From NCBI GenBank assembly GCA_002901265.1, contig PPHI01000094.1:62001-126000 (forward strand): 64,000 nt of DNA, in the 5' to 3' direction. The DNA comes from Rhodopirellula baltica (lineage in GTDB: Bacteria > Planctomycetota > Planctomycetia > Pirellulales > Pirellulaceae). The translations under genes and the position numbers were made by a program. The notes under the pieces are model-generated. The model was not told where the DNA came from. It searched no databases and saw only the letters and a list, made by a program, of their open reading frames with translations. This document shows positions 1 through 8,975 of this stretch, piece after piece; within the stretch, counting starts at the first letter, position 1; each line of letters begins with the position of its first letter.

Positions 1-5
1 CATCA

Positions 6-254
6 ATGCTCGCGATGCTCGAAGAAATCCAACCGTCGCTCGAAGCCGCATCGGATCCGCTCGAACTGCTATCGATTCGCCGGGGCATTCAATCCAGCAT
101 GCGCCACCAATGGCTTCACATTGTCATAGGATCGTTTTTGTTTGCCACACTCCTTGGTCTGGGTATTTTGATGCTCACCAATCCAGGCTTGCCAACCATT
201 TTGGGTTTTGTTGTTACCTTGGCCGTCTGGTTGATTGTTCGTCTCAAGGGGTAG
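6..254 (+). CDS. small two-helix membrane protein, possibly 5'-partial
   Basis: The frame is open to the left edge of the window, so the ATG at 6 may be internal and the true start may lie outside. The visible 82 residues have a short charged N-terminal stretch, then two hydrophobic segments (about residues 38-59 and 62-79) joined by a short NPGLP turn, and end in RLKG. This looks like the C-terminal membrane hairpin of a small integral membrane protein. No family is recognised. The stop lies 4 bp before the ATG of the cysteine desulfurase gene, so the two are probably co-transcribed. Confidence 0.55.
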   Translation: MLAMLEEIQPSLEAASDPLELLSIRRGIQSSMRHQWLHIVIGSFLFATLLGLGILMLTNPGLPTILGFVVTLAVWLIVRLKG

Positions 255-258
255 CATC

Positions 259-1434
259 ATGATCTACCTTGATTACGCAGCAACGACACCAATGGATCCA
301 CGCGTCGCCGATGCGATGAGTCCTTTTCAGACCCAGCAATTTGGCAATCCGAACAGTCGCGACCATGCGATGGGCTGGGACGCGAACGATGCAATCGAAC
401 GGGCACGGTCACAAGTTGCCAGCCTGATCAATGCGTCGCCAGAAGAAATCATCTTTACCGGTAGTGCAACAGAGTCAGTCAACCTAGCGATAAAGGGCTT
501 AGCGTTCGGAAGGATGATCGAGCGGCTAGCATGCCGGTGGACCATCGTTACGACAGCCGTTGAACATGCTGCGGTTCGATCGACATGCCAGCGTCTGCAA
601 CAACTTGGAATTGCAGAGACCGTCGTCAATCCGGTCGATCGATCCGGGCAGCTTGAACTCGCTCAAGTCAACGCCGCGATCAAGCGCGAAAGCACCCTCG
701 CTTTGGTCGCCATGCATGCCAACAATGAAACTGGCGTGCTTTTTCCCATCGATGCATTGGCCGAGATCACGCACCAACACGACACGTATTTAGTGACTGA
801 TGCGACTCAATCGGTTGGCAAAATCGAAGTCGACGTTCGTGAAATCCCCGTCGATTTCCTGGCGTTCTCCGCACACAAACTTTACGGACCCAAAGGCATC
901 GGCGCGTTGTACGTTCGCGGCGGAATCGAAGCCATTCCCCTGGCACCATTGATCGATGGCGGCGGGCAGGAACGCGGCCTTCGCGGTGGGACGCAAAACG
1001 TTGCCGCGATCGTTGGGTTTGGCAAAGCCTGCGAACTCGCTGGCAAAGGTCTCGCGGATTACCAAGCTTGGCTGACCGAGTACCATTCGACGTTTGAAGG
1101 CACTCTGATCGACTTGTTGCCGGACGTTGTCGTGAACGGAGGAGATGCGGCACGAATCCCTTCCATCTCGAACCTTCGTTTTCCTAGCATCTGTGGCCAG
1201 GAACTCATTCGTGAAATGCAACAACTTGCCGTCAGCCAACGATCGGCTTGTGCGAGCCATCCCAACCAGGGTAGTCATGTGCTAGAAGCGATGGGGCAGT
1301 CACCAGAAGACTGTCGCGACGCGATCCGATTTAGTTTCGGTCGAGATTGGAATTGCGCCGCGGAGGAGCAACCGAGCGCAGGCGTGGTTGCTCAAATCGT
1401 CGCCGACGCGGTCCTAAGTCTCCGTACCAAATAA
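259..1434 (+). CDS. cysteine desulfurase (class V aminotransferase, NifS/IscS-like)
   Basis: PLP-dependent enzyme of 391 residues that would take sulfur from cysteine as an enzyme persulfide for Fe-S cluster or thio-cofactor assembly in the cytoplasm. The N-terminus MIYLDYAATTP is the family signature. HANNETG lies near residue 160, the PLP lysine is in SAHKLYGPKG (about K207), and the catalytic Cys is in SACAS (about C331). I start at the ATG at 259 because the next in-frame start at 235 lies inside the upstream gene and would add residues before the conserved signature. It could serve general Fe-S assembly or tRNA thiolation. No isc or suf scaffold genes are next to it. It converges with the toxin-immunity gene on the other strand, with 1 bp between stops. 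Confidence 0.9.
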   Translation: MIYLDYAATTPMDPRVADAMSPFQTQQFGNPNSRDHAMGWDANDAIERARSQVASLINASPEEIIFTGSATESVNLAIKGLAFGRMIERLACRWTIVTTAVEHAAVRSTCQRLQQLGIAETVVNPVDRSGQLELAQVNAAIKRESTLALVAMHANNETGVLFPIDALAEITHQHDTYLVTDATQSVGKIEVDVREIPVDFLAFSAHKLYGPKGIGALYVRGGIEAIPLAPLIDGGGQERGLRGGTQNVAAIVGFGKACELAGKGLADYQAWLTEYHSTFEGTLIDLLPDVVVNGGDAARIPSISNLRFPSICGQELIREMQQLAVSQRSACASHPNQGSHVLEAMGQSPEDCRDAIRFSFGRDWNCAAEEQPSAGVVAQIVADAVLSLRTK

Positions 1435-1435
1435 C

Positions 1436-2332
1436 CTATTGGTTTTCGTCCCAGAACGCCTCGATCCGAGCGGTGGTGTCTTTCGAAAAGTATCCTGATT
1501 GCAAATCTTTCTTGAACACCTTGTCGTAAAACTCGATACCGGATTTGGTCAAAAGCCCTGAGTGCAATGAAAAGTCCCCGGGCAGCTTGCCGTCCGCAAA
1601 CTCGGCCAACCCCTCGTTGCTGAGGAGCTGTTTCTTTTGCAAGAACGACATGATCTCAGTCATCGCTGCGAATTCGCTTTCCTGAAGGCTTGGGTGCGAA
1701 GCGTTCAAGTCGGCATAGAGTTTGAAGTCGCTTGGCAGTTTACCTTGCGAACGCAACGCATCGACAAATTCGAGCTCGGCGACAAAGCATGGCAGGCTAT
1801 AGGCGACCTTTTTCACGGCATAGTTCGACGGCACATCGCGATTTCCGATGATTTTCCAGTGCTGCCAATGAACACCGGTTTGCTCGATTCGAAATTGGGA
1901 CAGCGGACTGGCTTCGGAGGCAGCCGCGAGATTGGGCATGCCGTTGGTCAACAAGTCCAGCAGTTCGATGACGACATCGTCGCGTTTAAGAACTTCGACA
2001 ACCTGACCTACCGCGAATTTGTCACGTACCAACGGGATCGCCACGAAATCACCCACCACCGCTTTGGGTTTTGCGGGACGTTTCTTGGTTTTGATCGTGA
2101 TGGCAGCGACTGATTTGATTTCGTCGTCCAGCGACTCCGACAATTGGCCGTTCAATGCGGTTTCCAAATGAAACGCGATTTCGGCTACGGATGGCAGCCG
2201 CCCGAGTTCGTCTTGGTAATGTGTTGCAAACTGCTGCAGGAAATCACTGCAGGCATCCAAACCACTGTCACTGAATGCCAGCCCGTCCGCGTCTGCACCA
2301 GCGGCATCCTTGTTTGCTGTTAACCAGCCCAT
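1436..2332 (-). CDS. candidate immunity protein with Imm26-like domain
   Basis: Protein of 298 residues, last gene of the minus-strand T6SS effector block. Three parts are visible. Residues 1-85 form a helical domain that is also encoded alone by the neighbouring small gene. Next comes a lysine- and proline-rich linker (KKRPAKPK). The following region, starting GDFVAIPL and continuing to AVGQVVEVL, resembles the opening of Imm26-type immunity proteins. The remaining half is unrecognised. Its place directly after a toxin-tipped rhs gene is the usual place for an immunity gene, so I infer that it neutralises the GIY-YIG-like toxin. Function is not shown by sequence alone, and the Imm26 resemblance is by eye. 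Confidence 0.55.
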   Translation of the reverse strand: MGWLTANKDAAGADADGLAFSDSGLDACSDFLQQFATHYQDELGRLPSVAEIAFHLETALNGQLSESLDDEIKSVAAITIKTKKRPAKPKAVVGDFVAIPLVRDKFAVGQVVEVLKRDDVVIELLDLLTNGMPNLAAASEASPLSQFRIEQTGVHWQHWKIIGNRDVPSNYAVKKVAYSLPCFVAELEFVDALRSQGKLPSDFKLYADLNASHPSLQESEFAAMTEIMSFLQKKQLLSNEGLAEFADGKLPGDFSLHSGLLTKSGIEFYDKVFKKDLQSGYFSKDTTARIEAFWDENQ

Positions 2333-2366
2333 CGTTGACTCCTTTGATCCGAAACGGATCGCATGC

Positions 2367-2618
2367 TTATTTCGTTTTGGCTGTGATTGCGACGACGTCT
2401 TTGTCCGCGCCTTCGGCGCAGTAGCGCTGTGAATCGGCAGCCAGCACCATTCTTAAACTGAGCATCAGTTCGTCTAGCTTTGGTGCTCGTGCGAGTTCAG
2501 ACTGTTGGTATTCGTCCGCAAACTGATTCAAAAATTCGTTCGTCAATCGTTCCGCAGCATCGCTGGTTTCGATCGTCTGCTTGCCTTTGGTCAGGCTCGT
2601 CCACTTTGCGTTTGCCAT
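2367..2618 (-). CDS. small paralogue of the immunity protein N-terminal domain
   Basis: Protein of 83 residues between rhs and the larger immunity gene. I use the ATG at 2618 because GAAGGA precedes it at good spacing; a longer open frame reaches back into the rhs gene but has no such site. It aligns along its length with residues 1-83 of the 298-residue neighbour: FLNQFADEYQ against FLQQFATHYQ, and VVAITAKTK at its end against VAAITIKTK. It stops exactly where the neighbour's linker and Imm26-like part begin. It may be a free-standing partner domain or the remnant of a tandem duplication that lost its C-terminal part. Confidence 0.6.
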   Translation of the reverse strand: MANAKWTSLTKGKQTIETSDAAERLTNEFLNQFADEYQQSELARAPKLDELMLSLRMVLAADSQRYCAEGADKDVVAITAKTK

Positions 2619-2694
2619 CAGATCCTTCGTTCTTCGGTGACCAAGTGTTTTGCCGCACGGGTGAATTGCGGACCTGGATAGTTGGAGCACGGAC

Positions 2695-5600
2695 TTATTT
2701 CGAGCACTGGCCCCGTTTCGATTTGTCGCTGTTCTGTTCGTTGCTGAGGAACTCATCCACGTAGGGCTTGCCCGCCTTCATCCGTGGTTTCCTGACCTTT
2801 GGGTCCCGGTTGGGCGCCATGCTGTTGATTTCGTTAACCAGGGGGCCTTTCTTCAAACCCTGTGTCGGTCCGGGTTTCTGAATACCATAGTGGTCGATCA
2901 ATCCTTGTTCAATTCCTTTCGCTACGCCATGACGAACACGGATTTCGCTGCCCTCGGCATCGGTCAGCGGCATCAAGACCCAGTTCTTGCGTTCCGGATC
3001 CTGGCGGTGTTGTGTTTGACGTGCCGAAACGTCTTGTTTGGTGATGCCGACGTAAATGACGTCGCCATCGGGACGATTGCCTTCGCGGACAACATAAACG
3101 GTTTCGTCCTGCGGGCCGGTGCTGACCCCACTGGGATCCAAACCGAAAAAGTCGATCCACAAACAGGGGTTCGGAACATAGGCATATTCCAGCAACCCTC
3201 CATCGAGGCGGATCGGGTCGCGTGATAAGTACGTCGCCGTCTCCGGACAGTAGTAGCGGAAGCGGTTGTAGTGCAGTCCCGTTTCCGCATCGAACCATTG
3301 ACCAGGAAAACGCAAGTCACAACGGACCGAGTCACCGGTTTGAGCTTCGGTCGAGCCCCAAGCCAAATAGTCCGCGTGCCAAACGACGTTGCCTCGATCA
3401 TCGATCAATTCACGAGGCACTCCTACTTGATCGGTGATACACGCGTAGCAGCGACCATTTTGGATCGTTGCCAACGGGCGCAGGCCATCGGGTTCGTAAA
3501 CCCATGTATCGAAGTCGCCCGATTCCTGGTCACGGATTTCGTGGATGATGAATCGCTCGTCCCAGACAAAACGCACGTCACCATCTGGTCCTGACTTACA
3601 GACACGGCGCCCAAGCGCGTCGTACTCGTACGTCCAGACGTCACCGTCCGGACAAGTGACGCTACGCAAGAACCCTTCGCTATCCCAGGTGTATTGCCAA
3701 GCCTTTTCTTGCTCCGTGCCAGGACGCCAAACCTTTCTTACCAGCCGTCCGTCCGAATCATAGACGTACTCCGCTTCACCTTGAGAAAGGATTTGGTTGG
3801 CCAAGCCGACTTCGACGGAATACTGGCCGTCGGTTTCCGATGTCGCCCCGGTGATCTGCCAGCTCGCGCGCGTGCCTCGCCCGTCATATTCGAACTGTTC
3901 ACTCGCCCCACGTTCGCGGCGCGATTCAGTCAATCGGCCGACAGCGTCGTACTGGTATTCGGTCGTGCCCCGCCGGGCGTCCTCCAGACGTCCCACTTCG
4001 CCAGCGTCATCGTACGTGTACCTACGATGAGCGAGAACGGAATCGGACAGGTGCAGTGTCTCGGACTCGGCCGGGTGTTCGCCGGGACGTGCGACCCACT
4101 GTTCGAGTAGATGGCCCTCGCTGCCATAGGCCAAACGCATCTCGAAGCTGTCATCACGCAACCGCTTCGTCTCGCGACCGGCGAAATCGTGTTCGAGGTG
4201 AAACGTTTCGGTGCCGTTGATTTGCACCGATTCGGGCGTGAGTGCCGATCGATAGTTGAACGCGACATCCAGTCCAAGATCCGATTCAAGTTTTGTCCGA
4301 ATCCCAAATCCGTCGTAGGCGCTTTTGACCGCGATGCCGTTTTGCGATTCGACCAGGATACGGCCCAGTTCGTCACGTTCGTACTTGACCTCGCAGGCGT
4401 CGTTGACGGCCGAAACCATCAAGTTCAATTCGTCGTATTCGTACTCCTTCGTCTCGCCGTCGGAGTTGATGACGCGAATGATCTGACCGGCGATGTCGCG
4501 TTCAAATTCGGTGACTTCGCCCGCACCGTTAGTGACTTGGCGGATCAGGCCGGCGGGATCGCGATCAAACGTTAACGTTCGGCCGTCGTATCCGATTTCA
4601 CGAGCCACGTGACCGTCGACATCATATTCGTACCGATACGTTTGTGTCTCGTTGGACGAAAGGCTTAGCAATCGCCCAGGCTCCGTATCCCAGTGATAGC
4701 GAATTCGCCGACCATCTGCTTCGACAACTTCAGCCAACCGCCCGCATGTTCCATAGGTCAACGTGCGGACAGACCCGTCAGAACCGGATTCGCGGATTCG
4801 ATTTCCGGCTCGGTCATATCGAAAGCGCGACATACTGCCGCCGGGAGTTCCGATCGATACCAGACGGAACATGCTGTCGTACGCGAGTTCGGTTTCGCCG
4901 CCTTCCTGGTTGATGCGTTTGACTTTTTTACCGAAGCCGTCGTATTCGAACAGCACAACCGTCCCGTCGCAATCTTCGGTGCGAACTGGATCGCCTGACC
5001 CGTTGTACTGAAAGTGTTGGAACTCGCCACGCGCATTGGTGTAGCGTTCCAAATCCCCGCTGCGGTTCCAGGTGAACTGGCCGGAGGAATCGCACGGCCC
5101 ATCGACCGCGATGATTCTTCCGCTGCGGTCGTAGCGTCGTTCGATAACGGCGCCGTTGGGAAGCGTCACCGAAGTGATTTGGCGACGTTCGTTGTAGGAA
5201 TACGCGGTGACTTGGCCGAGTGCGTTTGCCGAACTGGCGAGGTTACCATCTTCGTCGTACTCGTTTTTCTCAATGCCGCCAACGGCATCGACGGTTTCGG
5301 TGATTCGCCCGAATTCGTCATAGCGTGTGAACTGTTTGGCGCCCGAGGGCGAAACCTGTTGCCAGACTTGTCCAGACGGCAGCCAGTGGTACTTGGTGAT
5401 CAAGCCATGACTGTCGGTAACCTCTGTTGTCCGCGTCGCGTCGAAGTAGCGGAAGCTCTTGCGGTCATAGTTTTCCAGACCAGTCGCAAGAACACAGCGG
5501 CCTTGATCATCAAACTGAAACGACCAAACGGCACCATCCTTTTGTACGATCCGTGTTAACCGGCCGTTTGTGTCATAGGTGTATTGCTCGGTCGCGCCCG

Positions 5601-6252
5601 TTGGGTCCCGAATCGCTTGAAGGCGTCCCGACGCATCATATTCATAATGCATCAGAGCACGTGATTCACCGCCGCTGCCTCGCAAAGACAGTCGACTTAG
5701 TCGGCCGACGATGTCGTAATCCAACTCGATCGCACGTCGTTCGCGGCGCTGTGCCGCACGCACCAGTTGCTCTTGCTCGTTGTAGAACAGGTCGATGCCA
5801 AAGCCGGCCGTGTTCTCGATCGAGCGCAGCTTGGACACGCCACGTTCAACTGATTCGAAAAGATAACGTGTGACGAGAAACGTGTCCGTATTCCACGACG
5901 TGACGACAAGCTTGCCGGTTTCATCACGTCGCAGTTCCAGGAATGCCCCCGGGACGCGAACAGGTTTTCCGTTTCTCAGCTCATCAAGCGTGCAGCCAAA
6001 CTGGATCTCTCCACCGGATTCGTCGACAAACTCGATCGCGGAATCGCCAATCCGAAGTTCACAGAACAGCGAACCGGCCCAGCCTGGTCCCAGCACGCCA
6101 GGACTTTGATCCAACAGCGCCGTCGAATAGTGCCGCTTGAACTCCAGCGGCATGCGTCCGTTCAGAAAAAAGTCGTTGTTCGTTTCGAACAGTACCCCGG
6201 TGGCAACATCCACTGGGTGGCCCGCACTGACGCTGCCTTGCTTTCCGCTCAT
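2695..6252 (-). CDS. Rhs polymorphic toxin with C-terminal GIY-YIG-like nuclease
   Basis: Protein of 1185 residues, predicted T6SS cargo effector. The N-terminus has the DUF6531-type opening (GHPVDVATG). A long run of YD repeats (YDxxGRL-type) forms the shell. The core ends with the usual DPIRLDGG and WIDFFGL, after which the last 147 residues (about 1039-1185, encoded at 2698-3138) are variable. That tip has VYVV and IYVGIT (the two strands of a GIY-YIG fold), an Arg in SARQTQH, a Glu in GIEQGL and a downstream NEIN, matching the GIY-YIG nuclease order, so DNA cleavage is the likely activity. The ATG at 6252 (MSGKQG) is preferred to a TTG 12 bp upstream. The PAAR-like gene lies directly upstream and the immunity genes directly downstream. 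Confidence 0.88.
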   Translation of the reverse strand: MSGKQGSVSAGHPVDVATGVLFETNNDFFLNGRMPLEFKRHYSTALLDQSPGVLGPGWAGSLFCELRIGDSAIEFVDESGGEIQFGCTLDELRNGKPVRVPGAFLELRRDETGKLVVTSWNTDTFLVTRYLFESVERGVSKLRSIENTAGFGIDLFYNEQEQLVRAAQRRERRAIELDYDIVGRLSRLSLRGSGGESRALMHYEYDASGRLQAIRDPTGATEQYTYDTNGRLTRIVQKDGAVWSFQFDDQGRCVLATGLENYDRKSFRYFDATRTTEVTDSHGLITKYHWLPSGQVWQQVSPSGAKQFTRYDEFGRITETVDAVGGIEKNEYDEDGNLASSANALGQVTAYSYNERRQITSVTLPNGAVIERRYDRSGRIIAVDGPCDSSGQFTWNRSGDLERYTNARGEFQHFQYNGSGDPVRTEDCDGTVVLFEYDGFGKKVKRINQEGGETELAYDSMFRLVSIGTPGGSMSRFRYDRAGNRIRESGSDGSVRTLTYGTCGRLAEVVEADGRRIRYHWDTEPGRLLSLSSNETQTYRYEYDVDGHVAREIGYDGRTLTFDRDPAGLIRQVTNGAGEVTEFERDIAGQIIRVINSDGETKEYEYDELNLMVSAVNDACEVKYERDELGRILVESQNGIAVKSAYDGFGIRTKLESDLGLDVAFNYRSALTPESVQINGTETFHLEHDFAGRETKRLRDDSFEMRLAYGSEGHLLEQWVARPGEHPAESETLHLSDSVLAHRRYTYDDAGEVGRLEDARRGTTEYQYDAVGRLTESRRERGASEQFEYDGRGTRASWQITGATSETDGQYSVEVGLANQILSQGEAEYVYDSDGRLVRKVWRPGTEQEKAWQYTWDSEGFLRSVTCPDGDVWTYEYDALGRRVCKSGPDGDVRFVWDERFIIHEIRDQESGDFDTWVYEPDGLRPLATIQNGRCYACITDQVGVPRELIDDRGNVVWHADYLAWGSTEAQTGDSVRCDLRFPGQWFDAETGLHYNRFRYYCPETATYLSRDPIRLDGGLLEYAYVPNPCLWIDFFGLDPSGVSTGPQDETVYVVREGNRPDGDVIYVGITKQDVSARQTQHRQDPERKNWVLMPLTDAEGSEIRVRHGVAKGIEQGLIDHYGIQKPGPTQGLKKGPLVNEINSMAPNRDPKVRKPRMKAGKPYVDEFLSNEQNSDKSKRGQCSK

Positions 6253-6289
6253 CTCATGTCCCAACGCTTCTAGAAAGCTGTTTCAGATA

Positions 6290-7054
6290 TTAACGGCAGC
6301 CGCAGTCATCGCGGCCTTGCATCCGCTTCAGGCCGCCTTGCAAGCTCGCCGTGACAGCAGACTTTGCCGTGCTGACGGCCAACTGCTGAGCGAGCTGAGC
6401 CATCGACATGCCGACCAGTACGTTGGAAAAACCGATCGTTGCCGCGTTGGGGGCGACCGGGATGTCACTGCAGCTGGTCGCCATCAGCGGGCACACGAAA
6501 GCCAGCGGTCCGCCGTTGACGGTCACCGTTGGACTGCCCACCGCCGTCGAACCTTGGGCACCAGGATACGGCACAGGAGGCATCAACAATTTCGCCCAAG
6601 TCATCCACTGGGTGTATGCGCCGAAGCTCGTACTGATCGTGGACATCGTCGTGATCGTGTTCGTCGTGTCGATCCCCGTGACATCTTTGACAAACTTCTC
6701 AACGCTCTTTGGCTTGGGAATCATCGCTGCGATGGCAGCGATCGCGATGTTGGCAAAAATCGTCAACGTCATCAGCGTGGTGCCCATCGCGACGTTCATC
6801 AAATACCGTTTCCAGTACGGCGTATTGGTCGGTGTGGGCGGAACCGGTGGGCCTTGGGGCACGTGGAAAAAGTATCCCATCGCGCCGACGCCACAGGCCG
6901 GCATCCCGTTGATCAGCACGTCTGCTTTGGGAAACGACGGCGTGTGCCACAGGTAAATCGGTCCAAAATACGGGTGCACTGGTGGGCCAACGACAGCGTG
7001 CACGTCGACGCCAACAACCGAATCAAACAGTTTTGCGGCGGGATAATGTGACAT
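6290..7054 (-). CDS. PAAR-like spike-tip protein with hydrophobic insert
   Basis: Protein of 254 residues lying 37 bp upstream of the rhs gene and probably carrying the Rhs cargo on the VgrG spike. Two PAAR-like segments are visible: an N-terminal one ending in ADVLINGMPACGVGAMG and a C-terminal one with GSPTVTVNGGPLAFV. Between them is a hydrophobic region (about residues 88-112, ending before IPKPKS) that could be a transmembrane helix, as in PAAR proteins tied to Rhs effectors. The C-terminus is Cys- and Lys-rich (DDCGCR). The PAAR assignment rests on motif pattern and position. Its pairing with DUF2169 genes upstream fits the known use of DUF2169 proteins as effector-loading chaperones. 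Confidence 0.7.
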   Translation of the reverse strand: MSHYPAAKLFDSVVGVDVHAVVGPPVHPYFGPIYLWHTPSFPKADVLINGMPACGVGAMGYFFHVPQGPPVPPTPTNTPYWKRYLMNVAMGTTLMTLTIFANIAIAAIAAMIPKPKSVEKFVKDVTGIDTTNTITTMSTISTSFGAYTQWMTWAKLLMPPVPYPGAQGSTAVGSPTVTVNGGPLAFVCPLMATSCSDIPVAPNAATIGFSNVLVGMSMAQLAQQLAVSTAKSAVTASLQGGLKRMQGRDDCGCR

Positions 7055-7102
7055 GATTTTTCTCGATCACTGGCGGAAATCGATTCACAACAATCCGTTG
7101 CT

Positions 7103-7537
7103 TCAGGGGTTCGCCTTGGTGACTCGGATCGATCCGGTTAGACGTGTGATTTGGTATTCGACCGACAGTGTGTCCCCCGCAGAAACACGGTCGTAAACTT
7201 CTTTATCGAGGGGGAAATCGGTTTGTTGCTCGTTAATTTCAAGTTTTACGACATACGCCTCAGGCGTCTCGGTCACACGCACAATCTGTTGGTTGCCGAT
7301 CGGCTGGGTAAAGCTGCTCGTGCCGCCTTCTTGAAAATACTTGTCCAGGACCGTTGCCGTGCCCTGATGCGTCGGCAAGCCGTTCGTATTGATTGCCGCG
7401 AACAAGTAATACGCGACCACGCTGCACAGCACGATCGCCGAAAAGAAATAGATGAACCGATTCGGCCCCGCTGGCTGATTAAATGTCGCCTGCCGGATCG
7501 AAGATCCGCTGCTGTTTGAGGGAGTGACTTCACTCAT
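7103..7537 (-). CDS. small membrane-anchored protein of the T6SS effector block
   Basis: Protein of 144 residues with a polar N-terminus, one hydrophobic helix (about residues 27-48, containing FIYFFSAIVLCSVVAYYLF) and a C-terminal domain of about 90 residues beginning GTATVLDKYF and rich in beta-type sequence. No family is firmly recognised. The start overlaps the stop of the upstream DUF2169 gene by 4 bp, so the two are translationally coupled. It lies between the DUF2169 chaperone and the PAAR-like gene, which suggests a part in effector loading or in the membrane, but nothing in the sequence proves this. Confidence 0.7.
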   Translation of the reverse strand: MSEVTPSNSSGSSIRQATFNQPAGPNRFIYFFSAIVLCSVVAYYLFAAINTNGLPTHQGTATVLDKYFQEGGTSSFTQPIGNQQIVRVTETPEAYVVKLEINEQQTDFPLDKEVYDRVSAGDTLSVEYQITRLTGSIRVTKANP

Positions 7538-8562
7538 TCAATCGTGACCTCCATCGTTCGCATTTCGGGTAACCAATCCGTTCCGGGATAAGGAACCGCA
7601 GCTCGCCAAACCAAGTCGACTTGGCGTTCTTCCATTCGAATTTGCACCGTGTGCAGCACCACGTCTGGCTGCTGGCATCCACTTCCGATGTCCAATCCCA
7701 TTCGCGGCCGTTCGGCTGGCAAATGAAAATCGAACGCACCCTCAGGCGTCAAACCTTCGGTGCGAACACGTTCGTTGCCTCGCAGAAACTCCATTGCTAA
7801 TCCGGAAGACGCACCGTTGAAGAAGCGAAAGTCCATGTCCGGAATTTGAGCATCCATGTACTGTTGACGCTGCTCATCGGGAATCGACTGCGCATAGATC
7901 GCGCGCAACTCCTGCTCGGTCGCTCGGTCGGCTGGCATGATCCCGGCAAGCTTCGCACGAGGCTGGCAATACTTCGAGAACCACCCAAAGCTTTGTGGCA
8001 TTGGCTGACGTTCCCACTGTGCGTACTCACCCACACACAATCGGTCGGGGGTCAGTGGATCGTTGGGATCTTCCAGATTGGGAAGCTGTAATTTGTGAAG
8101 CGTTTTCTTGGACGCTTTGACGACGAAACCTTTGCCCAAATGGTTTCGTGGGTAAGGATAGGCCACCGCTGGATCGGTGTAGACATCGACGCCGCCATAA
8201 GCGTTCTCATACCGAAGCTCAACCGATTCGAACGGCTGCGGATCGGAAATGACGGGAGCCTTGCCCATCCGATACTCACAGCTTCGGTCACCGATGACCA
8301 ACAGCCTCTTTTCGATGTTGCCAACGGAAAGCGAGGCGATCATTTGGCGAGTCGGGTTGCCACCGGGCGCGTAGGCGCTGCCCAACACGACGACATCCGT
8401 TGCCAGCTTGAAGGGGACAAAGTCGCCTTCCATTTTGACCGAGGTGTTCATCGGGTCGCCGTAGAACAAGTCAGCCGGGTTGATCGGTTCGTCTTCTTCG
8501 GCCCGTTCACAGCGTGCGTTTTGTTTCAGGTTGTACGTCCGCTTCAGCAGAATCGAAAGCAC
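7534..8562 (-). CDS. DUF2169 family T6SS effector chaperone/adaptor (copy 1)
   Basis: Protein of 342 residues of the DUF2169 family, members of which act as chaperones for PAAR- or VgrG-carried T6SS effectors. The recognisable core is DVVVLGSAYAP, ELRYENAYGGVD, YPRNHLGKGF, LPNLEDPNDPLTP and, near the end, VLHTVQIRMEERQVDLVWR. All of these recur in the second copy at 8976-10109. The start is a GTG at 8562 inside the 3' end of the FHA gene (19-bp overlap). No ATG is available upstream before a stop, yet the first residues align with an internal part of copy 2, so this copy lacks a short N-terminal extension. Coupled to the genes on both sides. Confidence 0.85.
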   Translation of the reverse strand: MLSILLKRTYNLKQNARCERAEEDEPINPADLFYGDPMNTSVKMEGDFVPFKLATDVVVLGSAYAPGGNPTRQMIASLSVGNIEKRLLVIGDRSCEYRMGKAPVISDPQPFESVELRYENAYGGVDVYTDPAVAYPYPRNHLGKGFVVKASKKTLHKLQLPNLEDPNDPLTPDRLCVGEYAQWERQPMPQSFGWFSKYCQPRAKLAGIMPADRATEQELRAIYAQSIPDEQRQQYMDAQIPDMDFRFFNGASSGLAMEFLRGNERVRTEGLTPEGAFDFHLPAERPRMGLDIGSGCQQPDVVLHTVQIRMEERQVDLVWRAAVPYPGTDWLPEMRTMEVTIE

Positions 8563-8972
8563 ATGTTGGCCCGTCGGCGTTTGCCTGGCAACACGATCTG
8601 TTGCTCCTCGCGTCCGTCGGTTCCGGTGGACTGTTCAGAAGCTTCGGCGTCAACCGCTGCCGCGGGCGTCGCCATGCCTTCCAAAGTGACTTCGAATTGG
8701 CTGGCTCCGGCGGTGATTCGGTCGCCATGGGAAAGCGGTCCTTGTGTGATCCGCTGGCCGTTGACCGAGGTACCGTTGCTGCTGTTGAGATCTCGAATGG
8801 AGCATTCCGTCTCGCTGTAACGCAATTCGAAATGGACACTCGACAAGGCGGGGTCATTGGCAATCACGAAGTCGGCGTATTCGGTACGTCCGATCGTCAT
8901 CACACCGCGATTGCGTCTCCAATGCTTTTGCCCAGTCCCTGGGCCGGCGATGACGGTCAAGATAATACGCAT
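8544..8972 (-). CDS. FHA domain protein
   Basis: Protein of 142 residues carrying one forkhead-associated (phosphothreonine-binding) domain. Key motifs are present: TIGR near residue 26, SSVHFEL and DLNSSNGTSVNG. About 45 polar residues follow the domain. FHA proteins in T6SS loci normally work with a Thr kinase/phosphatase pair in post-translational control, but no ppkA- or pppA-like gene is in this window. It sits between two DUF2169 paralogues: its start is 3 bp after the stop of copy 2 and its end overlaps copy 1, so all three are likely translated from one message. Confidence 0.88.
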   Translation of the reverse strand: MRIILTVIAGPGTGQKHWRRNRGVMTIGRTEYADFVIANDPALSSVHFELRYSETECSIRDLNSSNGTSVNGQRITQGPLSHGDRITAGASQFEVTLEGMATPAAAVDAEASEQSTGTDGREEQQIVLPGKRRRANMCFRFC

Positions 8973-8975
8973 GAT

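Noticed and set aside
259-1434. Cysteine desulfurase as part of a Dnd-type DNA modification system
   Set aside because: No dndB-E genes or other phosphorothioation genes lie in the window.
2367-2756. Longer 129-residue form of the small immunity paralogue
   Set aside because: The extra 46 residues overlap the rhs gene, do not align with the paralogue and lack a ribosome binding site; the ATG at 2618 has GAAGGA.
2862-6140. Many plus-strand open frames opposite the rhs gene
   Set aside because: They are shadows of a repetitive GC-rich gene and show no recognisable protein.
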